A stretch of DNA of 64,000 nucleotides from Pseudomonas coleopterorum (GTDB taxonomy: Bacteria > Pseudomonadota > Gammaproteobacteria > Pseudomonadales > Pseudomonadaceae): the NCBI RefSeq assembly GCF_900105555.1, contig NZ_FNTZ01000001.1, forward strand, positions 1,178,001-1,242,000. The letters are read 5' to 3'. The notes under the pieces were generated by a model, which had not been told where the DNA came from, ran no database searches, and saw only the letters and a list, made by a program, of their open reading frames with translations. This document shows, piece by piece, positions 35,096-44,547 of this stretch. Numbering within the stretch: the first letter of the stretch is position 1; each line of letters starts with the position of its first letter. Made by a program: the position numbers and the translations under genes.

Positions 35096-35950
35096 ATGAG
35101 CATGAAGAAAGTTCTCGGAGCCGGTGCTGCTCTGGTTCTGGCCATGGGCTGCAGCTGGGCCAGTGCTGCCGCCAAGGAAGTCACCATCGGCTACGTCGAT
35201 GGTTGGTCGGACAGCGTCGCCACCACCCATGTCGCCGCCGAAGTCATCAAGCAGAAGCTGGGTTACGACGTGAAGCTGCAGGCGGTTGCCACCGGCATCA
35301 TGTGGCAGGGCGTGGCCACCGGCAAACTCGATGCGATGCTGTCGGCCTGGCTACCGGTAACCCACGGCGAATACTGGAGCAAGAACCAGGACAAGGTGGT
35401 CGACTACGGCCCCAACTTCAAGGATGCCAAGATCGGCCTGATCGTGCCCGAATACGTCAAGGCCAAGAGCATCGAAGACCTCAAGACCGACGACACCTTC
35501 AAGAACCGCATCGTCGGTATCGATGCCGGCGCCGGCGTGATGCTCAAGACCGAACAGGCGATCAAGGATTACGGTCTATCGGGCTACAAGCTGCAGGCCA
35601 GCTCGGGTGCAGGCATGATTGCGGAACTGACGCGCGCTGAAAACGCCCAGCAGTCCATTGCCGTGACCGGCTGGGTTCCCCACTGGATGTTCGCCAAGTG
35701 GAAACTGCGCTTCCTGGAAGATCCGAAGGGCGTTTACGGTGCGGCGGAAACCGTCAACAGCATCGGCAGCAAGGGTCTGGACAAGAAGGCGCCTGAGGTC
35801 GCCGCCTTCCTGAAGAAATTCCAGTGGTCGTCCAAGGACGAGATCGGCGAAGTGATGCTGGCCATCCAGGACGGCGCCAAGCCTGACGCCGCCGCCAAGG
35901 ACTGGGTCGCCAAGCACCCGGACCGTGTGGCCGAGTGGACCGCCAAGTAA
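35096..35950 (+). CDS. Glycine betaine/choline-type ABC transporter substrate-binding protein (OpuAC family)
   Basis: The product has 284 residues with a signal peptide (KKVLGAGAALVLAMGCSWASA, cleaved before AAKE). The OpuAC fold is shown by TIGYVDGWSDSVATTHVAAEVIKQKLGYDV, MWQGVATGKLDAMLSAWLPVTH and TGWVPHWMFAKWKLRFLEDP; the Trp residues are those that usually build the aromatic cage for a quaternary amine. ATG 35096 is preferred to the frame start at 35051. It is a stand-alone binding protein without adjacent permease, as is common in pseudomonads where several such proteins share one transporter. A terminator follows. Confidence 0.88.
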   Translation: MSMKKVLGAGAALVLAMGCSWASAAAKEVTIGYVDGWSDSVATTHVAAEVIKQKLGYDVKLQAVATGIMWQGVATGKLDAMLSAWLPVTHGEYWSKNQDKVVDYGPNFKDAKIGLIVPEYVKAKSIEDLKTDDTFKNRIVGIDAGAGVMLKTEQAIKDYGLSGYKLQASSGAGMIAELTRAENAQQSIAVTGWVPHWMFAKWKLRFLEDPKGVYGAAETVNSIGSKGLDKKAPEVAAFLKKFQWSSKDEIGEVMLAIQDGAKPDAAAKDWVAKHPDRVAEWTAK

Positions 35951-35981
35951 CACGTTCATCCAACTGAATGACAGAGAACCG

Positions 35982-36008
35982 AAAAGGTCGCCGATTGGCG
36001 ACCTTTTC
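35982..36008 (+). terminator. Rho-independent terminator after the betaine-type binding protein gene
   Basis: AAAAGGTCGCC and GGCGACCTTTT form an 11-base-pair stem around GATT, ending in a T run. It lies 31 bases after the stop codon. Confidence 0.88.
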
Positions 36009-36110
36009 ACGTTTATGCCCCCGATCTACTACTAAGGTCGTCTGGAGTGCGCCCCAGAGCAGCCTAAAGTGGAATACGTTCTATCCATCTATGCTGCGAG
36101 GACAAAAACA

Positions 36111-36422
36111 ATGAACGACAGCATTTACCTCTCGATTCAAAACAGCCCGCGTTTCAAGGAGCTGGTGAGAAAGAGGGAGAAGTTTGCCTGGATACTTTCG
36201 GCGATCATGCTCGGACTGTATTCGGCCTTCATCCTGTTGATCGCCTATGGCCCCCACATTCTGGGCGCCAAGCTCAGTCCGGGATCGTCGATCACCTGGG
36301 GCATCCCCATCGGTGTCGGTCTCATCCTTTCCGCCTTCGTGTTGACCGCCATCTACGTCAAGCGCGCCAACGGCGAGTTCGACGACCTCAATCGTCTGAT
36401 CCTGCAGGAGGCCAAGCAATGA
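36111..36422 (+). CDS. yjcH: DUF485 small membrane protein (YjcH-like)
   Basis: The 103-residue protein has two membrane helices ([23 protein letters not shown] and [21 protein letters not shown]) and the family motif [16 protein letters not shown] before the first. ATG 36111 has GAGGAC upstream; an extension to 36069 is less likely. Its stop overlaps the actP start by four bases. In enterobacteria the gene lies between acs and actP and helps acetate uptake; here acs is absent. Confidence 0.9.
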   Translation: MNDSIYLSIQNSPRFKELVRKREKFAWILSAIMLGLYSAFILLIAYGPHILGAKLSPGSSITWGIPIGVGLILSAFVLTAIYVKRANGEFDDLNRLILQEAKQ

Positions 36423-38077
36423 TGCGGCGTCTATTGGCAACAATGGGCGCACTCGCCCTGGCCCCAAGCGTGATGGCTGCCGAGGCGCTGACCGGCGCGG
36501 TGCAGAAGCAGCCCCTCAACGTCTCGGCGATCGTCATGTTCGTGCTGTTCGTGGGTGCCACGCTGTGCATCACCTACTGGGCGTCCAAGCGCAACAAGTC
36601 GGCGGCGGACTACTACGCGGCAGGCGGCAAGATCACCGGTTTTCAGAACGGCCTGGCGATCGCTGGCGACTACATGTCGGCGGCGTCCTTCCTGGGCATT
36701 TCCGCGCTGGTGTTCACCTCCGGCTACGATGGCCTGATCTATTCCATCGGCTTCCTGGTGGGCTGGCCGATCATCCTGTTCCTGATCGCCGAGCGCTTGC
36801 GCAACCTGGGCAAGTACACCTTTGCCGACGTCGCGTCCTATCGTTTGAAGCAGAAGGAAATCCGCACCCTGTCGGCCTGTGGTTCGCTGGTGGTGGTGGC
36901 GTTCTACCTGATCGCGCAAATGGTTGGTGCCGGCAAGCTGATCCAGCTGCTGTTCGGCCTCGACTATGCCGTGGCGGTGGTTCTGGTGGGCATCCTGATG
37001 TGCCTGTATGTACTGTTCGGCGGCATGCTGGCGACCACCTGGGTGCAGATCATCAAGGCGGTACTGCTGTTGTCCGGTGCGTCCTTCATGGCCCTGATGG
37101 TGATGAAGCACGTCAACTTCGACTTCAACATGCTGTTCTCCGAAGCGGTCAGGGTGCACGCCAAGGGTGAGGCCATCATGAGCCCGGGCGGGCTGGTTAA
37201 GGATCCGATCTCGGCGTTCTCGCTGGGGCTGGCGTTGATGTTCGGTACTGCCGGCCTGCCGCACATCCTCATGCGCTTCTTCACCGTGTCCGATGCCAAG
37301 GAAGCCCGCAAGTCGGTGCTCTACGCGACTGGTTTCATCGGCTACTTCTACATCCTCACCTTCATCATCGGTTTCGGCGCGATCCTGCTGGTCAGCACCA
37401 ATCCGGCGTTCAAGGATGCCGCTGGCGCCTTGCTCGGCGGTAACAACATGGCCGCGGTGCACCTGGCCGATGCCGTGGGTGGCAGCATCTTCCTGGGCTT
37501 CATCTCGGCTGTAGCGTTCGCCACCATTCTGGCGGTCGTTGCCGGCCTGACCCTGGCCGGTGCTTCGGCGGTGTCCCACGACCTGTATGCCAGCGTCATC
37601 AAGAAGGGCAAGACCAACGACAAGGACGAGATCCGCGTTTCCAAGATCACCACCGTCTGCCTCGGTGTCCTGGCGATCGGCCTGGGTATCGCGTTCGAAA
37701 GCCAGAACATCGCCTTCATGGTGGGCCTGGCGTTCTCGATCGCGGCCAGCTGCAACTTCCCGGTGCTGCTGCTCTCCATGTACTGGAAGAAGCTGACCAC
37801 CCGTGGCGCCATGATCGGTGGTTGGATGGGCCTGATCAGCGCGGTGACGCTGATGATCCTCGGTCCGACCATCTGGGTGCAGATCCTGCACCACGACAAG
37901 CCGATCTACCCCTACGAGTACCCAGCGTTGTTCTCGATGGCGATCGCTTTCGTCGGTATCTGGTTCTTCTCGATCACCGACAAGTCGGCAGCCGCCGACG
38001 AAGAGCGCGCATTGTTCTACCCGCAGTTCGTACGCTCGCAGACCGGTTTGGGTTCCAGCGGCGCAGTCTCGCACTGA
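36419..38077 (+). CDS. actP: Cation/acetate symporter ActP
   Basis: This 552-residue sodium:solute symporter family protein starts with a signal-like segment ([18 protein letters not shown]) and has about 13 helices. Characteristic blocks are [42 protein letters not shown] and [15 protein letters not shown], as in ActP. It imports acetate and other short monocarboxylates with a cation. The gene is translationally coupled with the DUF485 gene. A strong terminator follows. Confidence 0.93.
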   Translation: MMRRLLATMGALALAPSVMAAEALTGAVQKQPLNVSAIVMFVLFVGATLCITYWASKRNKSAADYYAAGGKITGFQNGLAIAGDYMSAASFLGISALVFTSGYDGLIYSIGFLVGWPIILFLIAERLRNLGKYTFADVASYRLKQKEIRTLSACGSLVVVAFYLIAQMVGAGKLIQLLFGLDYAVAVVLVGILMCLYVLFGGMLATTWVQIIKAVLLLSGASFMALMVMKHVNFDFNMLFSEAVRVHAKGEAIMSPGGLVKDPISAFSLGLALMFGTAGLPHILMRFFTVSDAKEARKSVLYATGFIGYFYILTFIIGFGAILLVSTNPAFKDAAGALLGGNNMAAVHLADAVGGSIFLGFISAVAFATILAVVAGLTLAGASAVSHDLYASVIKKGKTNDKDEIRVSKITTVCLGVLAIGLGIAFESQNIAFMVGLAFSIAASCNFPVLLLSMYWKKLTTRGAMIGGWMGLISAVTLMILGPTIWVQILHHDKPIYPYEYPALFSMAIAFVGIWFFSITDKSAAADEERALFYPQFVRSQTGLGSSGAVSH

Positions 38078-38098
38078 TACCCGCACCCATTGCCACGC

Positions 38099-38135
38099 AA
38101 AAAAAATCCGATGCCCGCAAGGGCATCGGATTTTT
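38099..38135 (+). terminator. Rho-independent terminator after actP
   Basis: AAAAATCCGATGCCC and GGGCATCGGATTTTT form a 15-base-pair stem around GCAA with T/A runs on both sides, so it can also act on the minus strand for the DUF3309 gene. Confidence 0.92.
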
Positions 38136-38178
38136 CATTTCTGGCGCGCTGCCCCTGAAGGCCCGCGCACCGACAACG

Positions 38179-38331
38179 CTATATCTTGCCGAGCAATACC
38201 AGAATCAGCAGGATGATCAGTACGGTACCGATGATACCCGACGGACCGTAGCCCCAACTTCTGGAGTGTGGGAATACTGGCAATCCGCCAATCAACAACA
38301 GAATCAGAACGATGATCAGTATGGTGCCCAT
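38179..38331 (-). CDS. DUF3309-type 50-residue membrane protein
   Basis: A short frame on the minus strand encodes 50 residues: a first hydrophobic helix (GTILIIVLILLLIGGLPVF), a conserved centre PHSRSWGYGPSG, and a second hydrophobic helix (IIGTVLIILLILVLLGKI). This two-helix pattern with the SRSWGYGPSG centre is the DUF3309 family, common in proteobacteria and of unknown function. ATG 38331 is preceded by GGAAAT at suitable distance. It lies between actP and the YnfA gene and converges on the actP terminator. Confidence 0.85.
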   Translation of the reverse strand: MGTILIIVLILLLIGGLPVFPHSRSWGYGPSGIIGTVLIILLILVLLGKI

Positions 38332-38506
38332 GGCGATTTCCTTATGTGGACAATGAGATGATTCGTCAGTAAAGCCAGGCAGCGCTCGACTGCTTAATAG
38401 GTCGGACTGTGGCGCGCCATAAAAAGTCCCAAAGATTAAAAAATGTTTCTGCGATGAATGACCGCTGTCGTATGCTGGCGCTCTGATATTTAGCTGGATG
38501 CCTCAG

Positions 38507-38839
38507 ATGCTCAATTATTGCTGGTTTCTACTGGCCGCGCTTTTCGAGATCGCCGGCTGCTACGCCTTTTACCTCTGGCTACGGCTGGATAAAAGCGCGT
38601 GGTGGGCAGTGGCCGGGCTGTTGAGCCTGACCTGTTTCGCACTGGTGCTCACCCGGGTCGAAGCAGCCTATGCCGGACGTGCCTATGCGGCCTACGGCGG
38701 CCTCTACATCGTCGCGTCGCTGGGATGGTTGGCAGTGGTCGAAAAGGTGCGTCCGCAGATGTTCGACTGGATGGGCGCATCGCTGTGCGTGCTGGGCGCG
38801 AGCCTTATCCTGTGGGGACCAAGATTGCAACAGGCCTAG
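38507..38839 (+). CDS. YnfA/UPF0060 family small membrane protein
   Basis: The 110-residue product has four hydrophobic helices, like small multidrug resistance proteins. It matches the YnfA family: [14 protein letters not shown] near the N-terminus and [25 protein letters not shown] in the middle. ATG 38507 aligns with the family start; ATG 38498 would add three residues. The transport role of YnfA proteins is uncertain. No neighbour suggests a specific function. Confidence 0.85.
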   Translation: MLNYCWFLLAALFEIAGCYAFYLWLRLDKSAWWAVAGLLSLTCFALVLTRVEAAYAGRAYAAYGGLYIVASLGWLAVVEKVRPQMFDWMGASLCVLGASLILWGPRLQQA

Positions 38840-39032
38840 ACCTGTCGAGGGTTTGAAAGTATGTAAATATCCATACAAGATGATTGGAAGTGTATGGATT
38901 GATACAACTTGCTGACGCCTTACTCCTGACCAGCACGGATAAGTACGAAATATCTGACAGGGAATTTACTAACTTCCGTAGGCTTAAACTGTATTCCTCT
39001 GCTTGTCTTGTAGTGCGCGAAAACACAGTCCA

Positions 39033-39057
39033 CCCTCAATAGGCATTCATTTGAGGG
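39033..39057 (+). promoter_or_regulatory. Hairpin over the ribosome site of the csrA-like gene
   Basis: CCCTCAA (39033-39039) pairs perfectly with TTGAGGG (39051-39057). The 3' arm is the Shine-Dalgarno sequence, so the hairpin would hide it. AGGGA (39054-39058) also fits the ANGGA motif bound by CsrA/RsmA proteins, which suggests autoregulation. Confidence 0.6.
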
Positions 39058-39066
39058 AACAAAGCC

Positions 39067-39264
39067 ATGCTGGTATTGACGCGACATGTGGGCGAGCTCA
39101 TCTCCATCGGCGATGACGTGTGGATCAAGGTACTGGACGTGCGCGGCAACACCGTGCGCTTCGGCATACAGGCACCCAAGGACGTGGAGGTGCACCGTGC
39201 CGAGGTCTATCGACGAATCCAGGAGAAACACGGCAAGCACGCCAAGCAGGTGCCTGTGGTGTAG
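39067..39264 (+). CDS. CsrA/RsmA-family RNA-binding translational regulator
   Basis: The 65-residue protein follows the CsrA pattern: [25 protein letters not shown], then [23 protein letters not shown]. Leu4, Arg6 and the VHR motif (Arg44), which contact GGA sites in RNA, are present; residue 7 is His instead of the usual Arg and residue 45 Ala instead of Glu. It is therefore a divergent paralogue, possibly of the RsmI type, not the main RsmA. The C-terminus has an extra tail ([12 protein letters not shown]). AGGGA lies nine bases before ATG. It converges with the next gene, with three bases between the stops. Confidence 0.9.
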   Translation: MLVLTRHVGELISIGDDVWIKVLDVRGNTVRFGIQAPKDVEVHRAEVYRRIQEKHGKHAKQVPVV

Positions 39265-39267
39265 GTC

Positions 39268-39495
39268 TCAGTCGAACAGCTCCGGCGCTATGTCGTGCTT
39301 GAGCATGAGCGTGCATTGCTGGCTTTCCGGGTCGAACACGATGAACGCCTGTTTCTTGCCCAGCGCATGACGCACGCGTTCGACGCGGGTCTGCAGCGGC
39401 GTTTCGTCGCCGTTGTCGGTCCCGTCCCGAGTCACGAAGTCTTCGATCAGGCGGGTCAGGGTGTCAGCTTCGAGATGGTCGTAGGGAATCAGCAT
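39268..39495 (-). CDS. YheU family (UPF0270) protein
   Basis: The 75-residue soluble protein begins MLIPYDHLEADTLTRLIEDFVTRDGTD and contains VRHALGKKQAFIVFDPESQQCTL, both typical of the YheU/UPF0270 family. Its function is unknown. The length is normal. Confidence 0.88.
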   Translation of the reverse strand: MLIPYDHLEADTLTRLIEDFVTRDGTDNGDETPLQTRVERVRHALGKKQAFIVFDPESQQCTLMLKHDIAPELFD

Positions 39496-39606
39496 GTTCG
39501 GTGCTCGCAGGGTAGGCGCACAGTGTAACAGTGCCGCGCCACCCGTTGCCCGAAGCCTGATGGCAAGGCTGAGGTGGCGCGGGCACTGACCAGCGCATCA
39601 GGCTTC

Positions 39607-40797
39607 TCAGCTACTGGTTTTCTGCCCCAGTACGTCTTCTACCGCGGGCACGCGAGTGTCCGACTCCATCTGCGCATCGTGCTCCAGTTGATGGCTGAAG
39701 CGCTCGAGCGATCCGGTGTTGGGCTTGGCATCGCTGGCGAACACCGGCGGGCTGAGCATGTAGGCCGTGAGAATTCGGCTGAGCGCACTCAGGCTGTCGA
39801 TGTGGGTGCGTTCATAGCCGTGGGTGGCATCGCAGCCAAACGCCAACAGCGCCGTGCGGATGTCGTGGCCGGCGGTGACGGCGGAATGGGCGTCGCTGAA
39901 GTAGTAGCGAAACAGGTCGCGCCGTACCGGCAATTCGTTTTCATCGGCTAGGCGCAACAGGTGCCGCGACAGGTGATAGTCGTAGGGACCACCGGAGTCC
40001 ATCATGGCCACGCTGACGGCATGCTCGCTCGACTGCTGGCCCGGGGCGACCGGCGCGATGTCGATGCCAACGAACTCACTGACGTCCCAAGGCAACGCAG
40101 CTGCCGCACCGGAGCCGGTTTCCTCGGTGATGGTGAACAGCGGGTGACAGTCGATCAGGGGCTCGTAGTCGCTCTCGACGATCGCCTTGAGCGATGCCAG
40201 TAGCGCCGCAACACCGGCCTTGTCGTCCAGATGGCGGGCGCTGATGTGGCCACTGTCGGTGAACTCGGGCAATGGATCGAACGCCACGTAGTCGCCGATA
40301 TTCACGCCCAGCGATTCGCAATCGGCGCGGGTCGCGCAATAGGCATCCAGGCGCAGTTCGACATGATCCCAGCTCACCGGCATCTGGTCGATGGCAGTAT
40401 TGAAGGCATGACCGGAGGCCATCAGTGGCAGCACGCTGCCTCGAATCACACCGTTGTCGGTGAATACACTGACCCGGCTGCCCTCGGCGAAACGGCTCGA
40501 CCAGCAGCCCACCGGAGCCAGCGACAAGCGCCCGTTGTCCTGCACGGCGCGCACGCTGGCGCCGATGGTGTCCAGGTGCGCAGACACGGCACGGTCCGGC
40601 GAATTCTGCTTGCCCTTGAGCGTGGCGCGAATGGTGCCGCGGCGGGTCATTTCGAACGGAATGCCCAGTTCTTCGAGACGCTCGGCCACATAGCGCACGA
40701 TGGTATCGGTGAACCCTGTAGGGCTGGGAATGGCGAGCATTTCCAACAGCACTTTCTGCAGATACTGAATATCCGGTTCGGGAATTTTGGAAGTCAT
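39607..40797 (-). CDS. M42-family peptidase of the NAGGN osmoprotectant system
   Basis: The 396-residue metallopeptidase has VSAHLDTIGASV (zinc His), GHISARHLDDKAGVAALLASL (bridging Asp), ITEETGSG (catalytic and ligand Glu) and FSDAHSAVTAGHD. Members of this subgroup are co-encoded with N-acetylglutaminylglutamine amide synthesis. It might process or break down the osmolyte; its exact substrate is not established to my knowledge. ATG 40797 has AGGAG upstream. It is the last gene of the three-gene operon, 105 bases after the ligase. Confidence 0.88.
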   Translation of the reverse strand: MTSKIPEPDIQYLQKVLLEMLAIPSPTGFTDTIVRYVAERLEELGIPFEMTRRGTIRATLKGKQNSPDRAVSAHLDTIGASVRAVQDNGRLSLAPVGCWSSRFAEGSRVSVFTDNGVIRGSVLPLMASGHAFNTAIDQMPVSWDHVELRLDAYCATRADCESLGVNIGDYVAFDPLPEFTDSGHISARHLDDKAGVAALLASLKAIVESDYEPLIDCHPLFTITEETGSGAAAALPWDVSEFVGIDIAPVAPGQQSSEHAVSVAMMDSGGPYDYHLSRHLLRLADENELPVRRDLFRYYFSDAHSAVTAGHDIRTALLAFGCDATHGYERTHIDSLSALSRILTAYMLSPPVFASDAKPNTGSLERFSHQLEHDAQMESDTRVPAVEDVLGQKTSS

Positions 40798-40902
40798 GGA
40801 AACTCCTGAGGTGGATAGAGGTGACGGCGAGGGTGTCACGGGCCCGGTAAAACAGGGGCATGGTGCCTGCACGGTTGACCGGGCAGGCACCATGCACGGC
40901 CG

Positions 40903-42645
40903 CTACATCGGGCGGCTATGGGGGAACAGCAGGTCGACGAAGCGCTCTGCCGTGGGTTGCGGTTCGTGGTTGGCCAGTCCTACCCGCTCGTTGGCTTCGA
41001 TGAACACGTACTCCGGCTGGTCGGCAGCCGGCACCAGCAGGTCCAGACCCACCACCGGGATGTCCAGTGCGCGGGCTGCGCGCACCGCTGCGTCGACCAA
41101 CACCGGATGGAGGATCTGCGTGACGTCTTCCAGGTGCCCACCGGTGTGCAGGTTGGCGGCCTTGCGCACCGTCAACGCCTGGCCGCTGGGCAGGATGCTG
41201 TCCATGTCGAAACCGGCGGCCTGTACGGTACGCAGGGTTTCCTGGTCCATCGGAATGCGGCTTTCGCCCCCGGTGGCGGCCTGGCGACGGCGACTCTGCA
41301 CCTCGATCAGGGTACCGATGTTGGTGTGCCCGTCACCGATGATCTGTGCGGGACGGCGGATGGCCGCAGCGACCACTTCGTAGCCGATGACCACGATGCG
41401 CAAGTCGACGCCCTCATGGAAGCTTTCGAGCAGCACTCGGCTGTCGAACTGGCGCGCGTGCTCGATGGCCTCCTGTACCTCCTCCAGCGTACTCAGGTCA
41501 ACGGCCACACCGTTGCCCTGTTCACCGTCCAGCGGCTTGACGACCACGCGACTGTGTTCATCCAGAAAATCCTGGTTGTCGTCGGCGCTGCCCGCGAGCT
41601 GCTGCGACGGCAGGCTCAGGTCAGCCGCCCGCAGCACCTTGTGGGTCAGGCTCTTGTCCTGGCACAGGGTCATGCTCACCGAGCTGGTCAGGTCGCACAA
41701 CGACTCGCGGCAGCGGATCCGCCGACCCCCATGGATCAGGGTGAACAGGCCGGCCTCGGCGTCGTCTACCTGCACGTCGATGCCGCGACGAAACGCTTCG
41801 TCGACGATGATCCGCGCATAGGGGTTGAGATCGGCCTGCGGGCCGGGCCCCATAAACAACTTCTGGTTAATCCCGTTCTTGCGCTTGATGGCGAAGGTGG
41901 GCAGGTTGCGAAAGCCCAGCTTGGCGTAGAGATTCTTCGCCAGACGGTTGTCATGCATGACCGACAGGTCCAGGTAGGCCAGACCACGGCTCATGAAATG
42001 CTCGACCAGATGCCGAACCAACACTTCGCCCACGCCCGGACGCGTGCAGCGCGGATCGACCGCCAGGCACCACAGGCTGCTGCCTTTTTCCGGATCACGA
42101 AAGGCCTTGGCATGGTTCAGTCCCATGACGCTGCCGATCACATGGCCGGTGTCTTCGTCTTCGGCCAGCCAGTAAACCGGACCGCCCTGGTGACGAGGTG
42201 TCAGCAGGCTTTGATCGATGGGGAGCATCTTGCGCTTGAGGTACAGCTGGTTGATGGCCTGCCAATCGTCTTCGGTTTGCGCCCGGCGAATGCGGAACCC
42301 ACGGAAGACGCGCTGTGCCGGCCGATAATCACTGAACCACAGGCGCAGCGTGTCGGACGGATCGAGAAACAGCTGCTGCGGCGCTTGGGCCAACACCTGC
42401 TGGGGCGCGGCCACGTACAGAGCAATGTCGCGCTCGCCCTGCTGCTCGTTGAGCAGTTCGGCAGCCAGTGCTTCGGGGTCCGGATACGTATGGCCGACGA
42501 GCAGCCGTCCCCAGCCGCAGTGCAGCGGGCGCTGTTGCAGTTCGTCGCTGTTGCCGTCTTCGGCGAAGCGCGCCTGCAGCCGCTCGTACGACGGCGACTG
42601 GCCGCGCATCAGGCGCTGATTGAAGGCCGTGGCGTGAGCTTTCAT
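40903..42645 (-). CDS. ngg: N-acetylglutaminylglutamine synthetase (GNAT plus ATP-grasp)
   Basis: The 580-residue protein fuses an acetyltransferase domain (about residues 110-265, with LWCLAVDPRCTRPGVGEVLVRHLVEHF and AKNLYAKLGFRNL) to an ATP-grasp ligase domain (about 290-580, with RVVVKPLDGEQGNGVAVDL and GLDLLVPAADQPEYVFIEANERVGL). It would acetylate and join two glutamines into N-acetylglutaminylglutamine, the precursor of the osmolyte NAGGN. It starts three bases after the amidotransferase stop, so the two are coupled. Confidence 0.9.
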   Translation of the reverse strand: MKAHATAFNQRLMRGQSPSYERLQARFAEDGNSDELQQRPLHCGWGRLLVGHTYPDPEALAAELLNEQQGERDIALYVAAPQQVLAQAPQQLFLDPSDTLRLWFSDYRPAQRVFRGFRIRRAQTEDDWQAINQLYLKRKMLPIDQSLLTPRHQGGPVYWLAEDEDTGHVIGSVMGLNHAKAFRDPEKGSSLWCLAVDPRCTRPGVGEVLVRHLVEHFMSRGLAYLDLSVMHDNRLAKNLYAKLGFRNLPTFAIKRKNGINQKLFMGPGPQADLNPYARIIVDEAFRRGIDVQVDDAEAGLFTLIHGGRRIRCRESLCDLTSSVSMTLCQDKSLTHKVLRAADLSLPSQQLAGSADDNQDFLDEHSRVVVKPLDGEQGNGVAVDLSTLEEVQEAIEHARQFDSRVLLESFHEGVDLRIVVIGYEVVAAAIRRPAQIIGDGHTNIGTLIEVQSRRRQAATGGESRIPMDQETLRTVQAAGFDMDSILPSGQALTVRKAANLHTGGHLEDVTQILHPVLVDAAVRAARALDIPVVGLDLLVPAADQPEYVFIEANERVGLANHEPQPTAERFVDLLFPHSRPM

Positions 42646-42648
42646 CGA

Positions 42649-44421
42649 TCAGAGTCCTTGTTCGCTGAGCCACAGATTCAACGCCGCCAACTGCCACAGC
42701 TTGGAGCCGCGCAGTGGCGTGAGCTGACCTTGCGGGTCGGTGAGCAGGCGGTCGAGCATGTTCGGGTTGAACAAGCCGCGGTCCTGGCTGGGGTCCAACA
42801 GCAGGTCCCTGACCCAGTTCAGCGTATCGCCCTCCAAATGCTTCAGGCCGGGCACCGGGAAATAACCTTTCTTGCGGTCGATAACCTCACTGGGAATCAC
42901 CAGCCGCGCCGCTTCCTTGAGCACTTGCTTGCCGCCGTCAGGCAGCTTGAACTTGCCGGGAATCCTCGCCGAGAGCTCGACCAGGCGGTAGTCCAGAAAC
43001 GGCGTACGCGCTTCCAGGCCCCAGGCCATGGTCATGTTGTCGACCCGCTTGACCGGGTCGTCGACCAGCATCACTGTGCTGTCCAGGCGCAACGCCTTGT
43101 CCACCGCCGCATCGGCACCGGGCATGGCGAAATGTTCGCGCACGAAATCGCCGGCTGCATCGTTGGCCGTCAGCCACTTGGGCGCGACGGTTGCGGCGTA
43201 GTCATCGTAGCTGCGGTCGAAGAAGGCATCGCGGTAGGCCTGGTACGGATCGCTGGCGCCGTCCACTTGCGGGTACCAGTGGTAGCCGGCGAACAGCTCG
43301 TCGGCGCCCTGGCCGCTCTGCACCACTTTGCAGTGCTTGGCAACTTCGCGTGACAACAGGTAGAAGGCGATGCAGTCGTGGCTCACCATCGGTTCGCTCA
43401 TCGCGCGGAACGCGGCGGGCAGTTGCTCGATGATTTCGCGTTCTTCGATGCGCAGTTGGTGATGCTGAGTACCGTAGTGCTTGGCAATCAGGTCCGAATA
43501 CTGGAACTCGTCGCCGCGCTCACCACCGGCGTCCTGGAAACCGATGGAGAAGGTCGACAGGTCCTTCACGCCCACTTCACGCAACAGGCCCACCAGCATG
43601 CTCGAATCGACACCGCCCGAGAGCAGCACGCCTACGTCCACGGCGGCCCGCTGGCGAATGGCAACCGCTTCACGGGTACTTTCCAGCACGCGGTCGCGCC
43701 AATCTTCCAGAGTCAGGTTGGCTTCATCGGCATGAGGGCCATAAGGCAGGGTCCACCAGGTCTGCTGTTCGGTCTTGCCGTTGGCGTCGATGCGCATCCA
43801 GGTCGCAGGCGGCAGCTTTTCGATGCCCGCGATCAATGTGCGCGGCGCAGGCACCACGGCGTGAAAATTCAGATAGTGATTCAGCGCCACCGGGTCGAGT
43901 ATCGGGCTGATGTCGCCACCCTTGAGCAACGCTGGCAGGGCCGAGGCAAAACGCAGGCGCTTGTCGGTGCGCGACAGGTACAAGGGCTTCACGCCCAGCC
44001 GGTCGCGAGCGATGAACAGGCGCTGGCTGTCGCGCTCCCAAATGGCAAAGGCGAACATGCCGTTGAGCTTGGGCAGCAGCTTTTCGCCCCAGGCGTGGTA
44101 GCCCTTGAGCAATACTTCGGTGTCGCCACCGGAGTGAAAAGCATAACCCAGCGCTTCCAGTTCGGCGCGCAGTTCGGGGAAGTTGTAGATGGCGCCGTTG
44201 AAGGCCAGGCTCAAGCCGAGATGGGCATCGGTCATCGGCTGCGCGGAGCCGTCCGACAGGTCCATGATCTTCAGCCGACGGTGGCCCAGGGCAATCGGCC
44301 CTTGCGCCTGAAAGCCCCAGGCGTCCGGGCCGCGTGGGGCCAGGTCGTGGGTGATGCGTTCCACGGCCGCAAGGTCCGCAGGTTGAAAATCGAAGCGCAA
44401 CTCACCAGCTAATCCGCACAT
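42649..44421 (-). CDS. asnO: N-acetylglutaminylglutamine amidotransferase (asparagine synthetase-like)
   Basis: The 590-residue protein has a class II glutaminase domain with Cys2 as nucleophile (MCGLAGELRF), RGPDAWGF and GHRRLKIMDLS, and a synthetase domain with the PP-loop LLSGGVDSSML near residue 270. It would amidate the dipeptide to give NAGGN, a compatible solute made at high osmolarity. It is first in the operon with the GNAT/ATP-grasp ligase and the M42 peptidase. It could be taken for AsnB by similarity alone; the operon settles the call. No clear AlgU or sigma-S promoter was found upstream. Confidence 0.9.
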   Translation of the reverse strand: MCGLAGELRFDFQPADLAAVERITHDLAPRGPDAWGFQAQGPIALGHRRLKIMDLSDGSAQPMTDAHLGLSLAFNGAIYNFPELRAELEALGYAFHSGGDTEVLLKGYHAWGEKLLPKLNGMFAFAIWERDSQRLFIARDRLGVKPLYLSRTDKRLRFASALPALLKGGDISPILDPVALNHYLNFHAVVPAPRTLIAGIEKLPPATWMRIDANGKTEQQTWWTLPYGPHADEANLTLEDWRDRVLESTREAVAIRQRAAVDVGVLLSGGVDSSMLVGLLREVGVKDLSTFSIGFQDAGGERGDEFQYSDLIAKHYGTQHHQLRIEEREIIEQLPAAFRAMSEPMVSHDCIAFYLLSREVAKHCKVVQSGQGADELFAGYHWYPQVDGASDPYQAYRDAFFDRSYDDYAATVAPKWLTANDAAGDFVREHFAMPGADAAVDKALRLDSTVMLVDDPVKRVDNMTMAWGLEARTPFLDYRLVELSARIPGKFKLPDGGKQVLKEAARLVIPSEVIDRKKGYFPVPGLKHLEGDTLNWVRDLLLDPSQDRGLFNPNMLDRLLTDPQGQLTPLRGSKLWQLAALNLWLSEQGL

Positions 44422-44547
44422 AAGTCCTTACCGGTTTTTCCGTTGGGGAACGGCCGATGGAAGTTCGGCCAGGTATGAAACTGACCGAGGCAGGTAGCGA
44501 GAGTTTTAGATCGATCGGTTATAAGGGAGCTGTTCGCTGGGTAGCCA

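Noticed and set aside
36431..38086. 551-codon minus-strand frame opposite actP
   Set aside because: It is exactly antisense to a clear symporter gene, with low-complexity Gln/His/Arg-rich sequence.
40918..43353. 811-codon plus-strand frame opposite the NAGGN genes
   Set aside because: It spans two genuine genes on the other strand and their junction, and has no domain.
42649..44421. Asparagine synthetase AsnB
   Set aside because: Immediate coupling with the GNAT/ATP-grasp ligase and the M42 peptidase identifies the NAGGN amidotransferase.
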